Shown in pieces: positions 1 through 9,332 of a stretch of DNA of 10,298 nucleotides. This DNA is from Gammaproteobacteria bacterium (GTDB taxonomy: Bacteria; Pseudomonadota; Gammaproteobacteria; Pseudomonadales; Azotimanducaceae_A). Position numbers and translations under genes: made by a program. The notes beneath the pieces are model-generated. The model was not told the origin of the DNA. It ran no database searches and saw only the letters and a list, made by a program, of their open reading frames with translations. The stretch covers positions 1 through 10,298 of the forward strand of contig JAPOON010000388.1 of assembly GCA_026713405.1 (NCBI GenBank), written 5' to 3'. Positions within the stretch are counted from its first letter, which is position 1. Each line of letters starts with the position of its first letter.

Positions 1-265
1 CAACTCCAACAAGGACCCGGCAACCCAGCCTGCGGTTGCCCGCTCGATCGTGCAGCAGATCCTGGGCGGCAACCGTTCCATCGTCGGCATCATGCTGGAA
101 AGCCACCTGCACGGTGGCAGCCAGCAAATTCCCGACCGGCTGGAAGATCTGCGATACGGGGTTTCGATTACCGACGGGTGCATCGACTGGGATACGACAG
201 AAAGCCTGCTGCTGGAGATTGCCGATACCCTGCGCCCGACGGTGCCGAGCGGGAAAAACTGCTAG
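1..265 (+). CDS. aroG: 3-deoxy-7-phosphoheptulonate (DAHP) synthase, class I, C-terminal part
   Basis: Only the last 87 codons are present; the reading frame enters at base 2 and stops at TAG 263-265. The enzyme condenses phosphoenolpyruvate with erythrose 4-phosphate, the first committed step of the shikimate pathway, in the cytoplasm. Seen directly: an N-terminal NSNKD stretch, [17 protein letters not shown], and [16 protein letters not shown] near the end. These match the last third of the TIM barrel in the E. coli AroF/AroG/AroH family, including the conserved ESH and SITD..I.W elements. The isozyme, and hence which aromatic amino acid inhibits it, cannot be assigned because the N-terminal feedback region is outside the window; the residues resemble AroF at least as much as AroG, so the symbol is nominal. 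It converges on nfuA and overlaps it by 4 bp. Confidence 0.93.
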   Translation, partial: NSNKDPATQPAVARSIVQQILGGNRSIVGIMLESHLHGGSQQIPDRLEDLRYGVSITDGCIDWDTTESLLLEIADTLRPTVPSGKNC

Positions 266-843
266 CGGTAATACGCGTGCTCGGTGTTGGTGTGGTCCGT
301 GGCGTCGCGGATGCCGCCGAGATCGGGGATCTGCTCGAGAAGCGTGGTCTCGACCCCATTCTTGAGCGTGATGTCCACTGCCGCGCAACCCTGGCAGCCG
401 CCGCCGAACTGCAGCACGGCCACGTTGTCTTCGACCACCTCGACCAGGGTGACCATGCCGCCGTGGGAAGCGAGGCCCGGGTTGATCTCGTTGTAGAGCA
501 CGTAATTGATGCGGTCTTCGAGGGGTGAGTTCGGGTCTACGCTGGGAACCCGGGCATTGGGGGCCTTGATGGTGAGCTGGCCGCCCATGCGGTCTTCCTG
601 GAAGTCCACCACGGCATCTTCGAGGTACTTTTTGCTGCGCTGCTCGATCCAGGCCCGAAAACCCTCGTAGTCGTACGGAACGTCGTCGTCCTGGGCCTCG
701 CCGGGACGACAATAGGCGATGCAGGTCTCCGCGTGGGGCGTTCCTGGCTGCGCCACGAACACGCGGATGCCGACATCGTCATCGTCCTGCCCGGCGAGCA
801 ATTCGCGAAGATAGGACTGGGCGCGTTCCGAGATCTCGATCAC
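262..843 (-). CDS. nfuA: Fe-S biogenesis protein NfuA
   Basis: This 193-residue protein matches E. coli NfuA (191 residues) along its whole length. NfuA accepts [4Fe-4S] clusters from the ISC machinery and passes them to target apoproteins. Residues 1-100 form a degenerate A-type carrier domain ([11 protein letters not shown], Cys41, Cys45, [13 protein letters not shown]). Residues 105-180 form the Nfu domain, with [10 protein letters not shown] and the cluster-binding CxxC at Cys150 and Cys153 in FGGGCQGC. The start is GTG at 841-843, chosen because MIEIS aligns with the E. coli N terminus MIRIS; the only visible ribosome-binding signal is a weak GGAA. The stop (TAG on the minus strand, 262-264) overlaps the stop of the DAHP synthase gene. 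A near-consensus IscR site lies 4 bp upstream of the start codon, so control by Fe-S status is likely. Function is secure from homology; regulation is inferred. Confidence 0.96.
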   Translation of the reverse strand: MIEISERAQSYLRELLAGQDDDDVGIRVFVAQPGTPHAETCIAYCRPGEAQDDDVPYDYEGFRAWIEQRSKKYLEDAVVDFQEDRMGGQLTIKAPNARVPSVDPNSPLEDRINYVLYNEINPGLASHGGMVTLVEVVEDNVAVLQFGGGCQGCAAVDITLKNGVETTLLEQIPDLGGIRDATDHTNTEHAYYR

Positions 844-847
844 GATA

Positions 848-872
848 ATTTCCGACTGTTTCAGTCGGGTAT
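848..872 (-). promoter_or_regulatory. Candidate IscR type 1 operator in front of nfuA
   Basis: The core is a perfect 7-bp inverted repeat, CCGACTG-TTT-CAGTCGG, at 852-868. Against the E. coli type 1 consensus for [2Fe-2S]-IscR as I remember it (ATASYY-GACT-RWWWY-AGTC-RRSTAT), 848-872 agrees at 23 of 25 positions; the only misses are the third and fourth bases of the left flank. The site lies between a candidate nfuA promoter and the GTG start, overlapping the end of its -10 box, a position that suits repression. E. coli nfuA (yhgI) is a known IscR-responsive gene. No iscR gene is in the window, so the presence of the regulator is inferred. Confidence 0.75.
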
Positions 873-899
873 CCTACATGGACCTCGCCCGGATACCAA
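871..899 (-). promoter_or_regulatory. Candidate sigma-70 promoter for nfuA
   Basis: On the minus strand there is a -35-like TTGGTA (894-899), a 17-bp spacer, and a -10-like TAGGAT (871-876). Each hexamer matches the consensus at four of six positions. Transcription would start near 862-866, inside the IscR dyad, giving a leader of about 20 nt before the GTG codon. Support comes from spacing and from the operator position, not from strong hexamers. Confidence 0.45.
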
Positions 900-904
900 G
901 AACC

Positions 905-958
905 GGCCGAGGCGGGCGAGCGCTGTCCGGGCGTCGCCGGCGGTCTCGGCCCGCGCTC
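905..958 (+). promoter_or_regulatory. Possible RNA pseudoknot in the metH leader
   Basis: Two exact complementary pairs interlock: GGCCGAG (905-911) with CTCGGCC (945-951), and GAGCGC (918-923) with GCGCTC (953-958). A small hairpin, CCGG...CCGG, lies between them at 927-940. This order of helices is that of the H-type pseudoknot of SAH riboswitches, which occur upstream of metH and ahcY in beta- and gammaproteobacteria. Against this, the conserved SAH-binding core around CCAGGCUCG is not recognisable, six extra bases (912-917) separate the first two strands, and complementarity arises easily in GC-rich DNA. The 3' end is about 90 nt before the chosen metH start. Treat it as a structural candidate only; no metH promoter upstream of it could be identified. 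Confidence 0.2.
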
Positions 959-1047
959 CGCATGAATACCGCTCATGTTCCGGTTCGATGATCCAAATTG
1001 CATTGGCCGGAGCCGCTCATAGACTCGCTACAGCCACGGCCGGTGCC

Positions 1048-4000
1048 ATGTCCAGACTTGAACAAGCGATGCGCGAGCGGATCCTGGTGCTGGACGGCGC
1101 CTACGGCACCTATCTGCAGGCACGGAACATCGATGAGTCGACCTACCGGGGCGAGGCGTTCCGGGAGCACGACCGGCCGCTTCGGGGCAACTACGACCTG
1201 CTCTGCCTGACGGCGCCCGAGCTTGTTGCGGACTCGCACCGTGCCTACCTGAAGGCCGGTGCCGACATACTCAAGACAAACTCGTTCACGGCTACCGCGA
1301 TTTCCCAGGCGGACTACGGCCTTGAGAATCACGCGGCGTCCATCAACGCCGCGGCGGCCCGCATTGCCTGCGGGGCCGCCGGGGAATTTGCGAGCGATGA
1401 CTGGCCGCGCTACGTGGCCGGTGTCCTTGGCCCGACCAACCGCGCTGCCGGCCTTTCTCCGGACGTGAACGATCCGGGGGCGCGCAATGTCACCTTCATC
1501 ACCCTCCACGACGCCTACCTGGAAGCGGCACGGGCGCTCATCGCGAACGGCGTCGACCTTCTGCTGATCGAGACGGTTTTCGACACCCTGAACGCCAAGG
1601 CGGCCATAGCGGCAGTGCGCGATGCCATGCACATGGAGCGGCGCATGCTGCCGCTGGTGATTTCCGGGACGATAACCGATGCCAGCGGCCGCACGCTGTC
1701 CGGCCAGACCTGCGAGGCGTTCTGGACCTCCATCGCCCACGCGAAGCCGCTGGCCGCGGGGTTCAACTGTGCCCTGGGAGCGGAGCAACTCAGGCCCTAT
1801 GTGGACCGCCTGTCGCGCATCGCCGATACCAACGTGTGCGTGCATCCCAACGCCGGCTTGCCCAACGAATTCGGGGGTTACGACCAGAGCCCGGACGAAA
1901 TGGCCGCGGCACTCGGCGAATTCGCCGGCAGCGGCCTGGTCAACCTGGTGGGCGGCTGCTGCGGGACGACACCGGAACACATCGCCGCCATTCGCGAGGC
2001 GGTGCGAGACTGCCCGCCCCGCCCCGTTCCGAATGCACGCCCCGGTCTCGAACTGTCGGGCCTCGAGGCATTGCGGATCGACCGCGATTCGCTGTTCGTC
2101 AACGTGGGCGAGCGCACCAATGTGACGGGGTCGGCGCGGTTCGCGCGGCTGATTCGTGACGAGGACTACGAGAACGCGGTGCGGGTGGCCTGGCAGCAGG
2201 TCGAAGCCGGCGCCCAGGTCATCGATGTCAACATGGACGAGGGCATGCTCGATTCGCAGGGCGCCATGGTCCGGTTCCTGAACCTGATCGCGGCCGAGCC
2301 GGACATCAGCCGGGTGCCGGTGATGATCGACTCGAGCAAGTGGGAAATCATCGAGGCGGGCCTGCAGTGCGTACAGGGCAAGGCCATCGTCAACTCCATC
2401 AGCCTCAAGGAGGGCGAAGCGGCCTTCATCGAGGCCGCGCGGGGTTGCCTGAAATACGGCGCCGCCGCCGTCGTCATGGCGTTTGACGAGCAGGGGCAGG
2501 CCGACACGCTGGAGCGCCGCATCGAGGTATGCGCACGGGCTTTTCGAATTCTCACCGAGACGGTGGGGTTTCCGGCGGAAGACATCATTTTCGACCCCAA
2601 CGTTTTCGCAATCGGTACCGGGATCGAGGAACACAGGAACCACGCCGTCGACTTCATCGAAACCTGCCGCTGGATCCGCGGGCACCTGCCCGGCGCCAAG
2701 ACCTCCGGCGGGATCAGCAATGTCTCCTTCTCGTTCCGGGGCAACAATGCGCTCAGAGAGGCCATCCATACGGTCTTCCTCTACCACGCCATCGGCGCGG
2801 GGCTGACCATGGGAATCGTCAACGCCGGTCAACTGGGCATCTATTCCGACCTGCCTGAAGAACTGCGGCAGCGGGTGGAGGATCTGGTGCTGAACAGGCG
2901 CGCGGACGCCACCGAACGACTTCTCGAAATCGCCGATCGTTTCGGCGGCTCGACCGCGCGACGGCAGGCGGAAGAACCGGGCTGGCGCGCCCTCGGTGTC
3001 GACAGGCGCCTGCAGCACGCGCTGGTGCGCGGACTTACCGAGCATATCGTTGCCGATACCGAAGAAGCGCGGCTCGAAGCGTCCGACCCCGTCGAAGTCA
3101 TCGAGGGTCCGCTAATGGACGGCATGAACATCGTCGGCGACCTGTTCGGATCGGGGAAGATGTTCCTTCCGCAAGTGGTCAAGAGCGCGCGGGTCATGAA
3201 ACAGGCGGTCGCCCACCTGGTGCCGTTCATCGAGGCGCGCAAGAGTGGCGGTCGCAGGGCCAAGGGCACCATTGTCATGGCGACGGTCAAGGGCGATGTC
3301 CATGACATCGGCAAGAACATCGTCGGCGTGGTACTGCAGTGCAACAATTTCGAAGTGGTCGATCTCGGGGTCATGGTGCCGGCGGCAAAGATCCTGGAGG
3401 TGGCGCGGGCGGAGAACGCCGACCTCATCGGCCTGTCCGGGCTGATCACGCCCTCGCTGGAGGAAATGACCCACGTGGCCGCGGAAATGCAGCGCCTGGA
3501 ATTCCAGCTTCCCCTGCTGATCGGCGGCGCCACCACCTCCAGGGCGCACACCGCGGTGAAGATCGAACCCGAATACTCGAACGGGCCAACGGTGTACGTG
3601 CCCGACGCATCCCGGGCGGTCAGCACGGTGCAGCGGCTGGTTTCCGAGGAGGCCCGGGCCATCCTGGAGGCGGAGCTGCGCGAGGACTACGGCGCCATTC
3701 GCGAGCGGGCGGTCGCCCGCGCAAGCAAACTGGAACTGCTGGGCCTCGATGCCGCCCGCGCCAACAAGCTGCGCCTGGACTGGCGTGCTTTCGAGGCGCC
3801 CGAGCCCCGCGTACCCGGGGTGCACGACATCCCGATCGAGTTGGAGGCGCTCGTACCCTACATCGACTGGTCGCCGTTCTTCATGACCTGGGAACTGGCG
3901 GGAAAGTACCCGGACATTCTTGAAGACCCTGTGGTAGGCGAGGCGGCGCGCGACCTGTTCGAAGACGGAAAACGGATGCTGAACGCGCTCATCGACGGCG

Positions 4001-4689
4001 GCACGCTCCAGGCCCGGGGCGTTCTTGGCACCTGGCCCTGCCGGAGGGCCGGTGACGACGACGTCTGCCTGTATGCGGACGAGGCGCACGGTGCGCCCCT
4101 TGGGACGGTGCGGCACCTGCGCCAGCAGCGGCTTTTGCCGGAGGGCAAGCCCAATCTCTGCCTGGCGGATTTCGTTTCGCCCGAACGCGACTATCTCGGC
4201 GGTTTTGCGGTGACGGCGGGCATCGGCATCGAACGGGTTCTGCAGCAGCACGCCGGCGACGATTACGCCGACATCATGATCAAGGCCCTCGCAGACCGCC
4301 TGGCCGAGGCCGCCGCTGAATATCTCCACCAACGGGTGCGCCGCGAATTCTGGGGCTATGCGACGGACGAAACGCTGGACACTCCGGAACTGATCGCGGA
4401 GCGCTACCGCGGGATTCGTCCCGCGCCGGGCTACCCGGCCTGCCCGGAGCACAGCGAAAAAGAATTGCTTTTCAGCCTGTTGGACGCTGAGCGCAGAACG
4501 GGCATCAGCTTGACCGAGCACTTTGCAATGCTGCCGGCGGCATCCGTATCGGGCTGGTATTTCGCCCATCCGGAGAGCCGCTACTTCGGCGTCGGCAAGA
4601 TTGCGGAGGATCAGGTGGCCGACTACGCCGCCCGCAAGGGCGTCGATGTTGCAACAGCCCGTTCCTGGCTGAGACCGAACCTGGCCTGA
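1048..4689 (+). CDS. metH: Cobalamin-dependent methionine synthase MetH
   Basis: This 1213-residue protein is full length against E. coli MetH (1227). It transfers a methyl group from 5-methyltetrahydrofolate to homocysteine through methylcobalamin, giving methionine and tetrahydrofolate in the cytoplasm. All modules are present. The homocysteine domain (about 1-325) carries the zinc ligands Cys241 (NCALG) and Cys304/Cys305 (GGCCGTT). The folate domain follows at about 348-630 ([27 protein letters not shown]). A four-helix cap (about 645-730) leads to the B12 domain with the DxHxxG motif (Asp750, His752, Gly755), His752 being the lower cobalt ligand, plus SGLITPS and GGATTS. The C-terminal reactivation domain binds AdoMet through [12 protein letters not shown] (1124-1135). 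The start at ATG 1048 (MSRLEQAM) fits homologues; no clear ribosome-binding site precedes it, and an in-frame ATG at 988 would add 20 unconserved residues. It is divergent from nfuA. Confidence 0.97.
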   Translation: MSRLEQAMRERILVLDGAYGTYLQARNIDESTYRGEAFREHDRPLRGNYDLLCLTAPELVADSHRAYLKAGADILKTNSFTATAISQADYGLENHAASINAAAARIACGAAGEFASDDWPRYVAGVLGPTNRAAGLSPDVNDPGARNVTFITLHDAYLEAARALIANGVDLLLIETVFDTLNAKAAIAAVRDAMHMERRMLPLVISGTITDASGRTLSGQTCEAFWTSIAHAKPLAAGFNCALGAEQLRPYVDRLSRIADTNVCVHPNAGLPNEFGGYDQSPDEMAAALGEFAGSGLVNLVGGCCGTTPEHIAAIREAVRDCPPRPVPNARPGLELSGLEALRIDRDSLFVNVGERTNVTGSARFARLIRDEDYENAVRVAWQQVEAGAQVIDVNMDEGMLDSQGAMVRFLNLIAAEPDISRVPVMIDSSKWEIIEAGLQCVQGKAIVNSISLKEGEAAFIEAARGCLKYGAAAVVMAFDEQGQADTLERRIEVCARAFRILTETVGFPAEDIIFDPNVFAIGTGIEEHRNHAVDFIETCRWIRGHLPGAKTSGGISNVSFSFRGNNALREAIHTVFLYHAIGAGLTMGIVNAGQLGIYSDLPEELRQRVEDLVLNRRADATERLLEIADRFGGSTARRQAEEPGWRALGVDRRLQHALVRGLTEHIVADTEEARLEASDPVEVIEGPLMDGMNIVGDLFGSGKMFLPQVVKSARVMKQAVAHLVPFIEARKSGGRRAKGTIVMATVKGDVHDIGKNIVGVVLQCNNFEVVDLGVMVPAAKILEVARAENADLIGLSGLITPSLEEMTHVAAEMQRLEFQLPLLIGGATTSRAHTAVKIEPEYSNGPTVYVPDASRAVSTVQRLVSEEARAILEAELREDYGAIRERAVARASKLELLGLDAARANKLRLDWRAFEAPEPRVPGVHDIPIELEALVPYIDWSPFFMTWELAGKYPDILEDPVVGEAARDLFEDGKRMLNALIDGGTLQARGVLGTWPCRRAGDDDVCLYADEAHGAPLGTVRHLRQQRLLPEGKPNLCLADFVSPERDYLGGFAVTAGIGIERVLQQHAGDDYADIMIKALADRLAEAAAEYLHQRVRREFWGYATDETLDTPELIAERYRGIRPAPGYPACPEHSEKELLFSLLDAERRTGISLTEHFAMLPAASVSGWYFAHPESRYFGVGKIAEDQVADYAARKGVDVATARSWLRPNLA

Positions 4690-4807
4690 ACGTCGTCGCC
4701 GTCGGCCGCCGTTGATAACTTTTTCTTCTTTAGATAGTTGGATTCATCATTATTCGGCACAAGACCGCAATGCTAACTTTGCCCGTTGGCATTGGATTGG
4801 CCTGTCC
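4690..4807 (+). promoter_or_regulatory. AT-rich leader/promoter region of the cysI operon
   Basis: After the metH stop the base composition changes abruptly: 4711-4756 is the most AT-rich stretch noticed in the window, with TTGATA at 4712 and a pyrimidine-rich tract at 4718-4731. This is the expected place for the cysI promoter, but no convincing -35/-10 pair emerges; CATTAT at 4748-4753 is a possible -10. CysB-type activated promoters often have poor hexamers, but I cannot identify a CysB site by eye. The T-rich tract could also help end metH transcription, though the hairpin before it is weak. Confidence 0.45.
4768..4794 (+). repeat. 27-bp dyad just upstream of cysI
   Basis: The arms CAATGCTAAC (4768-4777) and GTTGGCATTG (4785-4794) are complementary over 10 bp with one G-T wobble, around a 7-base centre TTTGCCC. 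The dyad ends 13 bp before the cysI ATG. It could be an operator for a dimeric regulator or an RNA hairpin that controls access to the weak ribosome-binding region. No T-run follows, so it is not an intrinsic terminator. Which regulator might use it is unknown. Confidence 0.6.
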
Positions 4808-6467
<1,660 letters not shown>

Positions 6468-6484
<17 letters not shown>

Positions 6485-6986
6485 TCTGAACGGGGAATAC
6501 GAGATCTCCGCCAACCGTCCGCTCGCGGCGGGTCACCACGGCTCGCCGTGGCGGCAGGCGGAGGACGACGCGCCAATGGTTCGGCATGGCGTGACAGCCG
6601 TCGCGCCCGAACTCGTTGATGCCGGGGACTGGACGCCGGAATGCGGCAAGGGCGTGCGCCTGGCAGTCGATCATGCCCTTGAGGAGCGCTTCCTGTCGGC
6701 AGACAGGATCGCCATAGAATTCCCTGCCTTCAACGACGGGCGCGGGCTGTCGCTGGCCGTTCTGCTGCGCACCCGGTACGGCTATGCAGGCGACATCATG
6801 GCGACGGGCGATGTTCATGAAGACACGCTGCACTACATGCGCCGCTGCGGGTTCACCAGTTTCCTGGTGCCCGATGAGCGCAACCTCGAAACAGCCCTGT
6901 CAACACTTGCACCCTACTCCGATTACTATCAGGCTTCGGTCATTGAACCGCAACCAGCTTTTCGTCGGATAGGGAGAGGTGCCTGA
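6468..6986 (+). CDS. DUF934 family protein linked to sulfite reduction
   Basis: This 172-residue protein belongs to DUF934 (COG3749), a family of unproven biochemical role that is habitually encoded beside cysI-type reductases and annotated as probably involved in sulfite reduction. Family landmarks are visible: FPAFNDGRG (85-93), a following RTRYGY (101-106), ATGDV (112-116) and YMRRCGF (123-129). No signal peptide or membrane segment is evident, so it is probably cytoplasmic. The start at ATG 6468 has a strong ribosome-binding site, AAGGAG (6455-6460), 7 bases upstream and inside cysI; the two genes overlap by 17 bp, indicating one transcript and probable translational coupling. The N-terminal 55 residues look variable. 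Family assignment is firm; a role as accessory or electron-transfer partner of the reductase is inferred from the neighbourhood. Confidence 0.87.
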
Positions 6987-8151
6987 CCCGCATTTACTTC
7001 AGTCGGTCTTCCTGATATTTGCCGGGGCCGCCGTGCTGGCGGCCCTGGCGCTGTTTGGCCGACAACCGCTGCTCGTGGCGTATATCGCCATCGGCTGCCT
7101 GCTCGGGCCCCACGGCCTGGCGCTGGTGACCGATGCGGTACAGCTTTCGGAGATCGCGGAGATCGGGATCATCTTCCTGCTCTTTCTGGTCGGCCTCGAC
7201 CTGCAGCCGTCGAAGCTGCACAACATGGTCATGAAATCCCTGGTGACGGCGCTGCTGTCGAGCATCGCGTTCTTCGCGTTCGGGTTCTCGGTCATGCTGG
7301 GTTTCGGTTTCGACCTCCGGGAAGCGATCGTCACGGGGGTGGCGGTCACGTTCTCGAGCACGATTCTCGGTATCAAACTGCTGCCGACGACGGTACTGCA
7401 CCACCGCCACATCGGCGAGATAGTGGTCAGCCTGCTGCTCATCCAGGACTTCATCGCCATCGTTGCCCTGCTGTTCGCTTCGGGGTACGGGACCAGCCTT
7501 ACCAGCCTGGCTGCAAACCTGGGTACCATCGCGATCGCACTGCCGCTGCTGTCGGTGGGCGCCTGGCTGACGGTCCGCTACCTGATCCTGCCGTTGCTGA
7601 AGAAGTTCGATGTGTTTCACGAATTCACCTTTCTGCTGGCGATCGGATGGTGCCTGGGATTTGCGAGCCTTGCGGAAGCCACTGGCCTGTCGTTGGCAAT
7701 CGGGGCGTTCATAGCCGGCGTCGCGCTGGCCACTAGCCCCATCGCCCTGTATATCGCAGAGAGCCTGCGCCCCTTGCGCGACTTCTTCCTTGTGCTTTTC
7801 TTTTTCACGGTCGGGGCGGCACTGGACGTTCGGCTGCTGATCGAAGTGGCACTGCCGACCGGGCTGCTCGCCGCCTTGCTGATGCTGGTCAAACCCGGCG
7901 TTTTCTCCGCATTGCTGCGCTGGCAGGGAGAACACTCCGCGACCTCCTGGGAGGTCGGCTACCGCCTGGGACAGGCATCCGAATTCTCGCTCCTGGTCAG
8001 CTACGTCGCCATAACGGCCGGCCTGCTCGGCAAGGAGGCAGCGCACGTCGTCCAGGGCGCCACCGTCCTGACCCTGGTGGTTTCGAGTTACCTGGTGATT
8101 TTCCGCTACCCCAGCCCCATAGCGGTGCGCGCCGAATTGCGCAGGGACTGA
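6979..8151 (+). CDS. CPA2-type monovalent cation/proton antiporter, membrane domain only
   Basis: This 390-residue, strongly hydrophobic protein belongs to the Na+/H+ exchanger superfamily (PF00999), of the KefB/KefC-YbaL type. It would exchange K+ or Na+ for protons across the inner membrane. I count about 12-13 membrane segments, including 6-26, 31-50, 57-75, 87-109, 115-135, 147-168, 235-252, 290-310, 330-350 and 356-375. Motifs include FLLFLVGLDL, Gln156-Asp157 in LLLIQDFIAIVAL (the Asp at the CPA2 transport site), GLSLAIGAFIAGVAL, and GQASEFSLL. It ends about 15 residues after the last membrane segment, so the RCK/TrkA-N regulatory domain of KefB/KefC is absent. The start is GTG 6979, overlapping the DUF934 stop by 8 bp, with AGGGAG at 6971-6976 unusually close. 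PDPHLLQS resembles homologue N termini as I recall them. The ion is not predictable, so no gene symbol is given. Confidence 0.88.
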   Translation: MPDPHLLQSVFLIFAGAAVLAALALFGRQPLLVAYIAIGCLLGPHGLALVTDAVQLSEIAEIGIIFLLFLVGLDLQPSKLHNMVMKSLVTALLSSIAFFAFGFSVMLGFGFDLREAIVTGVAVTFSSTILGIKLLPTTVLHHRHIGEIVVSLLLIQDFIAIVALLFASGYGTSLTSLAANLGTIAIALPLLSVGAWLTVRYLILPLLKKFDVFHEFTFLLAIGWCLGFASLAEATGLSLAIGAFIAGVALATSPIALYIAESLRPLRDFFLVLFFFTVGAALDVRLLIEVALPTGLLAALLMLVKPGVFSALLRWQGEHSATSWEVGYRLGQASEFSLLVSYVAITAGLLGKEAAHVVQGATVLTLVVSSYLVIFRYPSPIAVRAELRRD

Positions 8152-8178
8152 GAGCGCGCCGCGCCGGCCCGGCCCGGA

Positions 8179-9192
8179 TTAAGGGCGGAACAGGAGGCCT
8201 GACAGGCGGTCGACGCTGTTTTCGACCTGGGCAAGCAGCTTTTCCAGCGGCTTCTTCGGCTCAGTCCAGCTTACTTCGTAGACGTCGGTTTCGGCGCACC
8301 GGTTCATCAGGTACTCATCGCTGGTCATGATCTCGTCAACCAGGTTGAGTTCGATGGCGCGTTGGCCGTACCAGGCTTCCCCGGTCGCGACCTTTTCCAG
8401 GTCGAGGCCCGGGCGCTTGTCCAGGACAAACTCCTGGAACAGCGAATGCAGGTCCTCCATCTCGTCGATGAACTTCTGCCGGCCCTCGTCGGTGTTCTCT
8501 CCGAATACAGTCAGGGTTCGCTTGTGCTTGCCGGCCGTAAGAACCTCCACATCGACGTCCTTTTTCTTGAGCAGGCGGTGTACGTTTGGAATCTGGGCGA
8601 CGACGCCGATGGAACCGACCACGGCGAACGGTGCGGCAATGACGCGGTTCGCAACCGCCGCCATGAGATATCCGCCGCTCGCCGCGACCTTGTCGACCGC
8701 CACGACGAGATTCAGGTTCTTCTCCCGAACACGCAGGAGCTGGGAGGCGGCCAGGCCATAGCCGTGAACAAGCCCGCCCGGGCTCTCGATGCGGGCGACG
8801 ACTTCATCGCCGTCCCGGGCTTCGGAAAGAATTGCGTTGATCTCATGCCGGAGTTGCGTGACCCGACTCGCCTGCAGATCGCCCTTGAAAGCAATTACGA
8901 AGACGCGGCCCGCCCGCTCTGACTGCTCCGGGCCCTTGCGACGTTCCTGCTTCTTTCTCTTGGCGGCAGCCTTGGCGGCCTTCTTGAACTCGGCGGCCGG
9001 CAGGACGGCCTGCTCTATGTGCTGCCTGAGGTTGTCCAGGCGGTCGTTGAGACGGTTGACTTCCAGGTGCCCCATGGTCGCCGGGCGCTTTTTCGCGGCC
9101 AGGGATGCGGCGGCCGAGATCACGATCAGGATAGCAACGACAACGGTGACCGCCTGGGCCAGGAAAACCAGATATTCGTACAAATGGGCCAT
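8179..9192 (-). CDS. sohB: Inner-membrane S49 peptidase SohB
   Basis: This 337-residue protein matches E. coli SohB (349 residues) across its length. SohB is an inner-membrane serine peptidase of the SppA family, found as a multicopy suppressor of htrA (degP) mutants. A membrane anchor spans about residues 8-33, followed by a Lys/Ala-rich linker (68-87). The peptidase domain carries RIESPGG (134-140), the nucleophile Ser172 in KVAASGGYLMA, GSIGVVAQ (193-200), and the general base Lys224 in AGKHKRTLT; the 52-residue Ser-Lys spacing equals that of E. coli (178/230). GEAWYGQRAIELNLVDEI is the usual C-terminal family signature. ATG 9190-9192 has a good ribosome-binding site, AGGAG (9199-9203), six bases away. 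The gene converges on the antiporter with a 27-bp spacer and stands apart from dnaQ by 140 bp. Confidence 0.96.
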   Translation of the reverse strand: MAHLYEYLVFLAQAVTVVVAILIVISAAASLAAKKRPATMGHLEVNRLNDRLDNLRQHIEQAVLPAAEFKKAAKAAAKRKKQERRKGPEQSERAGRVFVIAFKGDLQASRVTQLRHEINAILSEARDGDEVVARIESPGGLVHGYGLAASQLLRVREKNLNLVVAVDKVAASGGYLMAAVANRVIAAPFAVVGSIGVVAQIPNVHRLLKKKDVDVEVLTAGKHKRTLTVFGENTDEGRQKFIDEMEDLHSLFQEFVLDKRPGLDLEKVATGEAWYGQRAIELNLVDEIMTSDEYLMNRCAETDVYEVSWTEPKKPLEKLLAQVENSVDRLSGLLFRP

Positions 9193-9240
9193 GCCGGGCT
9201 CCTGTTGGATCGATGTGCCATGTTGCGGCGTGCCCCTGAG

Positions 9241-9262
9241 AAAAACGGGGCAGCCGCCCGCA
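9241..9262 (-). terminator. Candidate intrinsic terminator after dnaQ
   Basis: Read on the minus strand, a short GC-rich stem-loop (GGGC-GGCT-GCCC, extendable by C-G across one bulged C) is followed directly by TTTTT (9241-9245). It lies about 70-90 nt past the dnaQ stop and about 50 nt before sohB, where an rnhA-dnaQ transcript might end. The stem is short, so the call is tentative. Confidence 0.35.
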
Positions 9263-9285
9263 CGTTTCAGCAGTCTTCGTCGCGG

Positions 9286-9304
9286 GGCGTCGGGACGCCG
9301 TCCC
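9286..9304. repeat. Overlapping inverted repeats between dnaQ and sohB
   Basis: Two mutually exclusive perfect 5-bp stems overlap: GGCGT-CGGG-ACGCC (9286-9299) and GGGAC-GCC-GTCCC (9292-9304). Neither is followed by a T-run on either strand. They lie in the 140-bp spacer 9193-9332, where no open reading frame is supportable. Confidence 0.4.
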
Positions 9305-9332
9305 GTGGGCTGCAGGCCGGCGGCGGCCTACT

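Noticed and set aside
998..1025. metH promoter guess TTGCAT - 16 bp - TAGACT
   Set aside because: The -35 matches the consensus at only three of six positions; not strong enough to annotate.
733..1047. In-frame upstream extension of metH back to 733
   Set aside because: It runs across the nfuA 5' end and its promoter, has no conserved residues, and would add 105 residues not found in MetH homologues.
1005..1047. Imperfect direct repeat GGCCGGAGCC / GGCCGGTGCC, 33 bp apart, before metH
   Set aside because: Nine of ten bases match, but the words are low-complexity GC sequence that recurs readily in this genome. Nothing else marks it as an operator.
973..3045. Long 690-codon open frame on the minus strand opposite metH, and a 485-codon one at 3112-4569
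   Set aside because: Their translations are Arg/Gly/Asp/Val-rich and resemble no family. They are by-products of GC-rich codon use opposite a fully conserved MetH.
4712..4807. In-frame upstream start for cysI at 4712
   Set aside because: The extra 32 residues are unlike family members, and the stretch has the AT-rich composition of a promoter region. MYRYDSFDQ at 4808 fits the family N terminus.
8152..8178. Possible bidirectional terminator between the antiporter gene and sohB
   Set aside because: The 27-bp spacer is GC-rich with only a 4-bp stem and no T-run on either strand.
8960..8990. Lys/Ala-rich, low-complexity segment of SohB as a possible frameshift or repeat expansion
   Set aside because: A charged linker between the anchor and peptidase domain is normal for SohB, and the frame is intact on both sides.
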